A DNA stretch of 64,000 nucleotides from assembly GCF_009905725.1 (NCBI RefSeq), contig NZ_JAAAKV010000009.1:62001-126000 (forward strand). The letters run 5' to 3'. Below, piece by piece: positions 62,041 to 64,000 of this stretch. Under the pieces are notes generated by a model. That model saw nothing but the letters and a program-made list of their open reading frames with translations. It had not been told where the DNA came from and ran no database searches. Made by a program: the position numbers and the translations under genes. This DNA comes from Emticicia sp. CRIBPO (GTDB lineage: Bacteria > Bacteroidota > Bacteroidia > Cytophagales > Spirosomataceae). Position 1 is the stretch's first letter. Every line of letters begins with the position of its first letter.

Positions 62041-64000
62041 TGAAAATTGCCCGTTTCCTGGCTGTGTTACTGCTTTCAGCCATTCTTATTCCAGCCTTTT
62101 CACAAAACCCCGGCCTGAAAATCGGCTATGAAACCTTTACCCTCAAGAATGGACTGAAGGTGATATTCCATGTAGACCGCTCCGACCCTGTCGTGGCAGT
62201 CAACCTGACCGCCCACGTGGGTTCTGCCAGGGAAAAAGCAGGCCGCACGGGCTTTGCCCACCTTTTTGAACACCTGCTTTTCCTGGAATCTGAGAACCTG
62301 GGCAAAGGAGGTCTTGATAAATTATCGGCCCGCATAGGTGGCTCCGGTGCCAATGGCTCCACCTCCCGCGACCGCACCAATTACCTGCAGACTGTGCCCA
62401 ATGATGCCCTCGAAAAAATGCTGTGGGCTGAAGCCGACAAACTCGGCTGGTTTATCAATACCGTTACTGAAGAAGTACTGACTAAAGAAAAACAGGTCGT
62501 TAAAAACGAAAAAAGACAAAGCTATGACAACGCCCCCTACGGTCATACGCATTACGTAATAAGCAAGGCCCTCTTTCCAACCACACACCCGTACAACTGG
62601 GAAGTGATCGGTTCACTGGAAGACCTTGACAATGCTACCCTGGCTGATGTGAAGGAATTTTTCCGCAGGTGGTATGTCCCTAATAATGTGACGCTGGTAG
62701 TTGCCGGAGACTTTGATACGGTACAGGCTAAACAATGGGTGATTAAATATTTTGATGAAATTAAGAAAGGTGAGGAAATTCCTGCCTTACCGAAAGACCC
62801 GGGTTCACTGAAAGCCACGGTAAAACTTTATCATGAAGATAACTTTGCCAGACTGCCGGAACTGACTTATACCTGGCCGACAGTAGAAGAATTCCATCCT
62901 GATGCCTATCCGCTTTCTGTATTGGCCGAGTACCTTTCGACCGGGAAAAAGGCTCCGCTTTACAAGGTTTTGGTAGAGGATAAAAAACTGACGTCCGATG
63001 TAAGGATCAATACTTATGAATCTGAAGTAGCCGGTCAGCTGCTTTTATCTGTCAGGGCTTTTGCTGATAAAGACCTGGATGAGGTTTCAAAAGGGATAAC
63101 AGAGGCTTTTGCCCTGTTTGAAAAGGAAGGTATTTCTGAAAAAGACCTGAACCGCATCAAAGCCGGACAGGAAAGACAATTCTATAATTCATTGTCCAGC
63201 GTATTAGGCAAAAGCTCTACCCTGGCCCACTACAGTATCTTTGCGGGTGATCCCGGCTATGTGGAAAAAGACATTAAAAACATCCTCGCCGTTACCCCTG
63301 CCGATGTGATCAGGGTATATGAAAAGTACCTCAAAGGCAAAAACTATGTGGCCACCAGTTTTGTACCGAAAGGCAAAGCAGACCTGGCCCTCGAGGGGTC
63401 TGCTAAAGCAGAAGTAGTGGAAGAAAAGATCGTCACCGGGGCTGAGAAAACTTTCGATTCCTCGATCGCCGCTACTTACGAGCGTACGCCTTCTACCTTC
63501 GACAGAAGTGTGGAACCTGCCTACGGTAAGTCTCCGGAAGTAAAAATACCGGCCATCTGGGAACAGAAACTTAAAAACGGCATCGGCATTTTCGGGATCA
63601 AAAACACCGAAGTGCCGCTGGTACAATTTAATCTTTCTATCAAAGGCGGGCAACTGCTGGAAGCTCCCGGCAAAACAGGTGTGGCGAATCTTGCAGCCAG
63701 GCTGATGATGCAGGGAACACAGACCAAAACCCCTCAGGAGCTTGAAGAAGCCATCCAGCAGCTGGGTGCACAAATCAGGGTTTCGGCAGACAAAGAAGCC
63801 ATTAACATCAGTGTCAATACGCTGGCCAAAAACTATGAGGCTACGCTTAAACTGACAGAAGAAATCCTCCTGAAACCGCGTTGGGATGCGGAAGAATTCA
63901 AGCTGCAGAAACAGGCGGTGCTGAGCCAGATCCGTCAGCAGGAGGCAAACCCGAACAGCATTGCCCAGAATCATTTCAACGAGCTGGTTTACGGCAAAGG
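62041..64000 (+). CDS. Secreted M16 (insulinase-type) zinc peptidase, 3' end outside window
   Basis: An open frame that runs off the window after 653 codons. A signal peptide (residues 1-21, ending FSQ) is followed by an active M16 domain: GFAHLFEHLLF gives the inverted zinc motif HxxEH (His74, Glu77, His78) and VVKNEKR supplies the third ligand near Glu157. A second, inactive-looking M16 domain begins about residue 500 (IWEQKLKNGIGIFGIKNTEVPLVQFNLSIKGGQLLE). This two-domain form occurs in periplasmic M16B peptidases that degrade short polypeptides. Confidence 0.93.

Noticed and set aside
1-64000. Insertion sequences, prophage, CRISPR arrays, defence islands
   Set aside because: No transposase, integrase, phage structural gene, cas gene or regularly spaced repeat array was found.

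Overview
The window reads as a chromosomal segment of a Bacteroidota bacterium, most likely a Cytophagales relative; this is inferred from gene content, not from a marker phylogeny. Pointers are promoters of the TTTG / TAnnTTTG type, weak use of Shine-Dalgarno sequences, outer-membrane TonB-type receptors and an OmpA-sized lipoprotein complement, an ECF sigma/anti-sigma/receptor operon, GbsR and LytTR regulators, and a split his operon. I see no insertion sequence, prophage, CRISPR array or rRNA operon.

1-9.6 kb (all minus strand): a TraB-superfamily secreted protein, a patch of palindromic repeats, an orphan sufB, the coupled unit queD-lpxB-lipoprotein, a TonB-dependent receptor, and a pair made of an acyl-adenylating enzyme and a thiolase that lacks the second catalytic cysteine. 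9.6-20 kb: a NIPSNAP / sorbosone-dehydrogenase-like pair, then gbsR-tolC-MFP-RND-tetR plus a tiny secreted CxxC peptide, with two copies of a GbsR-type palindrome; then a drug/metabolite exporter divergent from a LysR regulator. 21-25.5 kb: a small regulon, methyltransferase-AraC-MBL hydrolase and NTF2-alpha/beta hydrolase, whose two promoters carry the same pair of 17-bp direct repeats at 22-bp spacing.

25.6-43.6 kb is mostly housekeeping: clpX, clpP, tig, tRNA-Leu(UAG), a RelA/SpoT enzyme, a Fur-family regulator, purA, a stand-alone LytTR regulator with tandem repeats upstream, a divergent GH13-like protein, hisH-hisA-GNAT-hisF and lon. 44-51.9 kb: a GT-C-like membrane protein, a GlxA-type regulator, DinB, aminopeptidase P, alkyladenine glycosylase, two tandem short SSB genes divergent from a zinc-ribbon gene, a lipoprotein and an alpha/beta hydrolase.

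52-64 kb: an ECF sigma factor, a membrane protein with periplasmic HEAT repeats in the anti-sigma position, an outer-membrane beta-barrel receptor and a DUF4097 protein form one operon. A second repeat patch, an MFS transporter, a membrane-spanning wHTH-like regulator divergent from two secreted concanavalin-like proteins, and the 5' part of an M16 peptidase complete the window.

The most original signals are regulatory: the AraC-type tandem sites at two promoters, the GbsR palindromes, the LytTR tandem site, phased decamers at the zinc-ribbon/SSB locus, and two palindrome patches about 56 kb apart that share a conserved linker.
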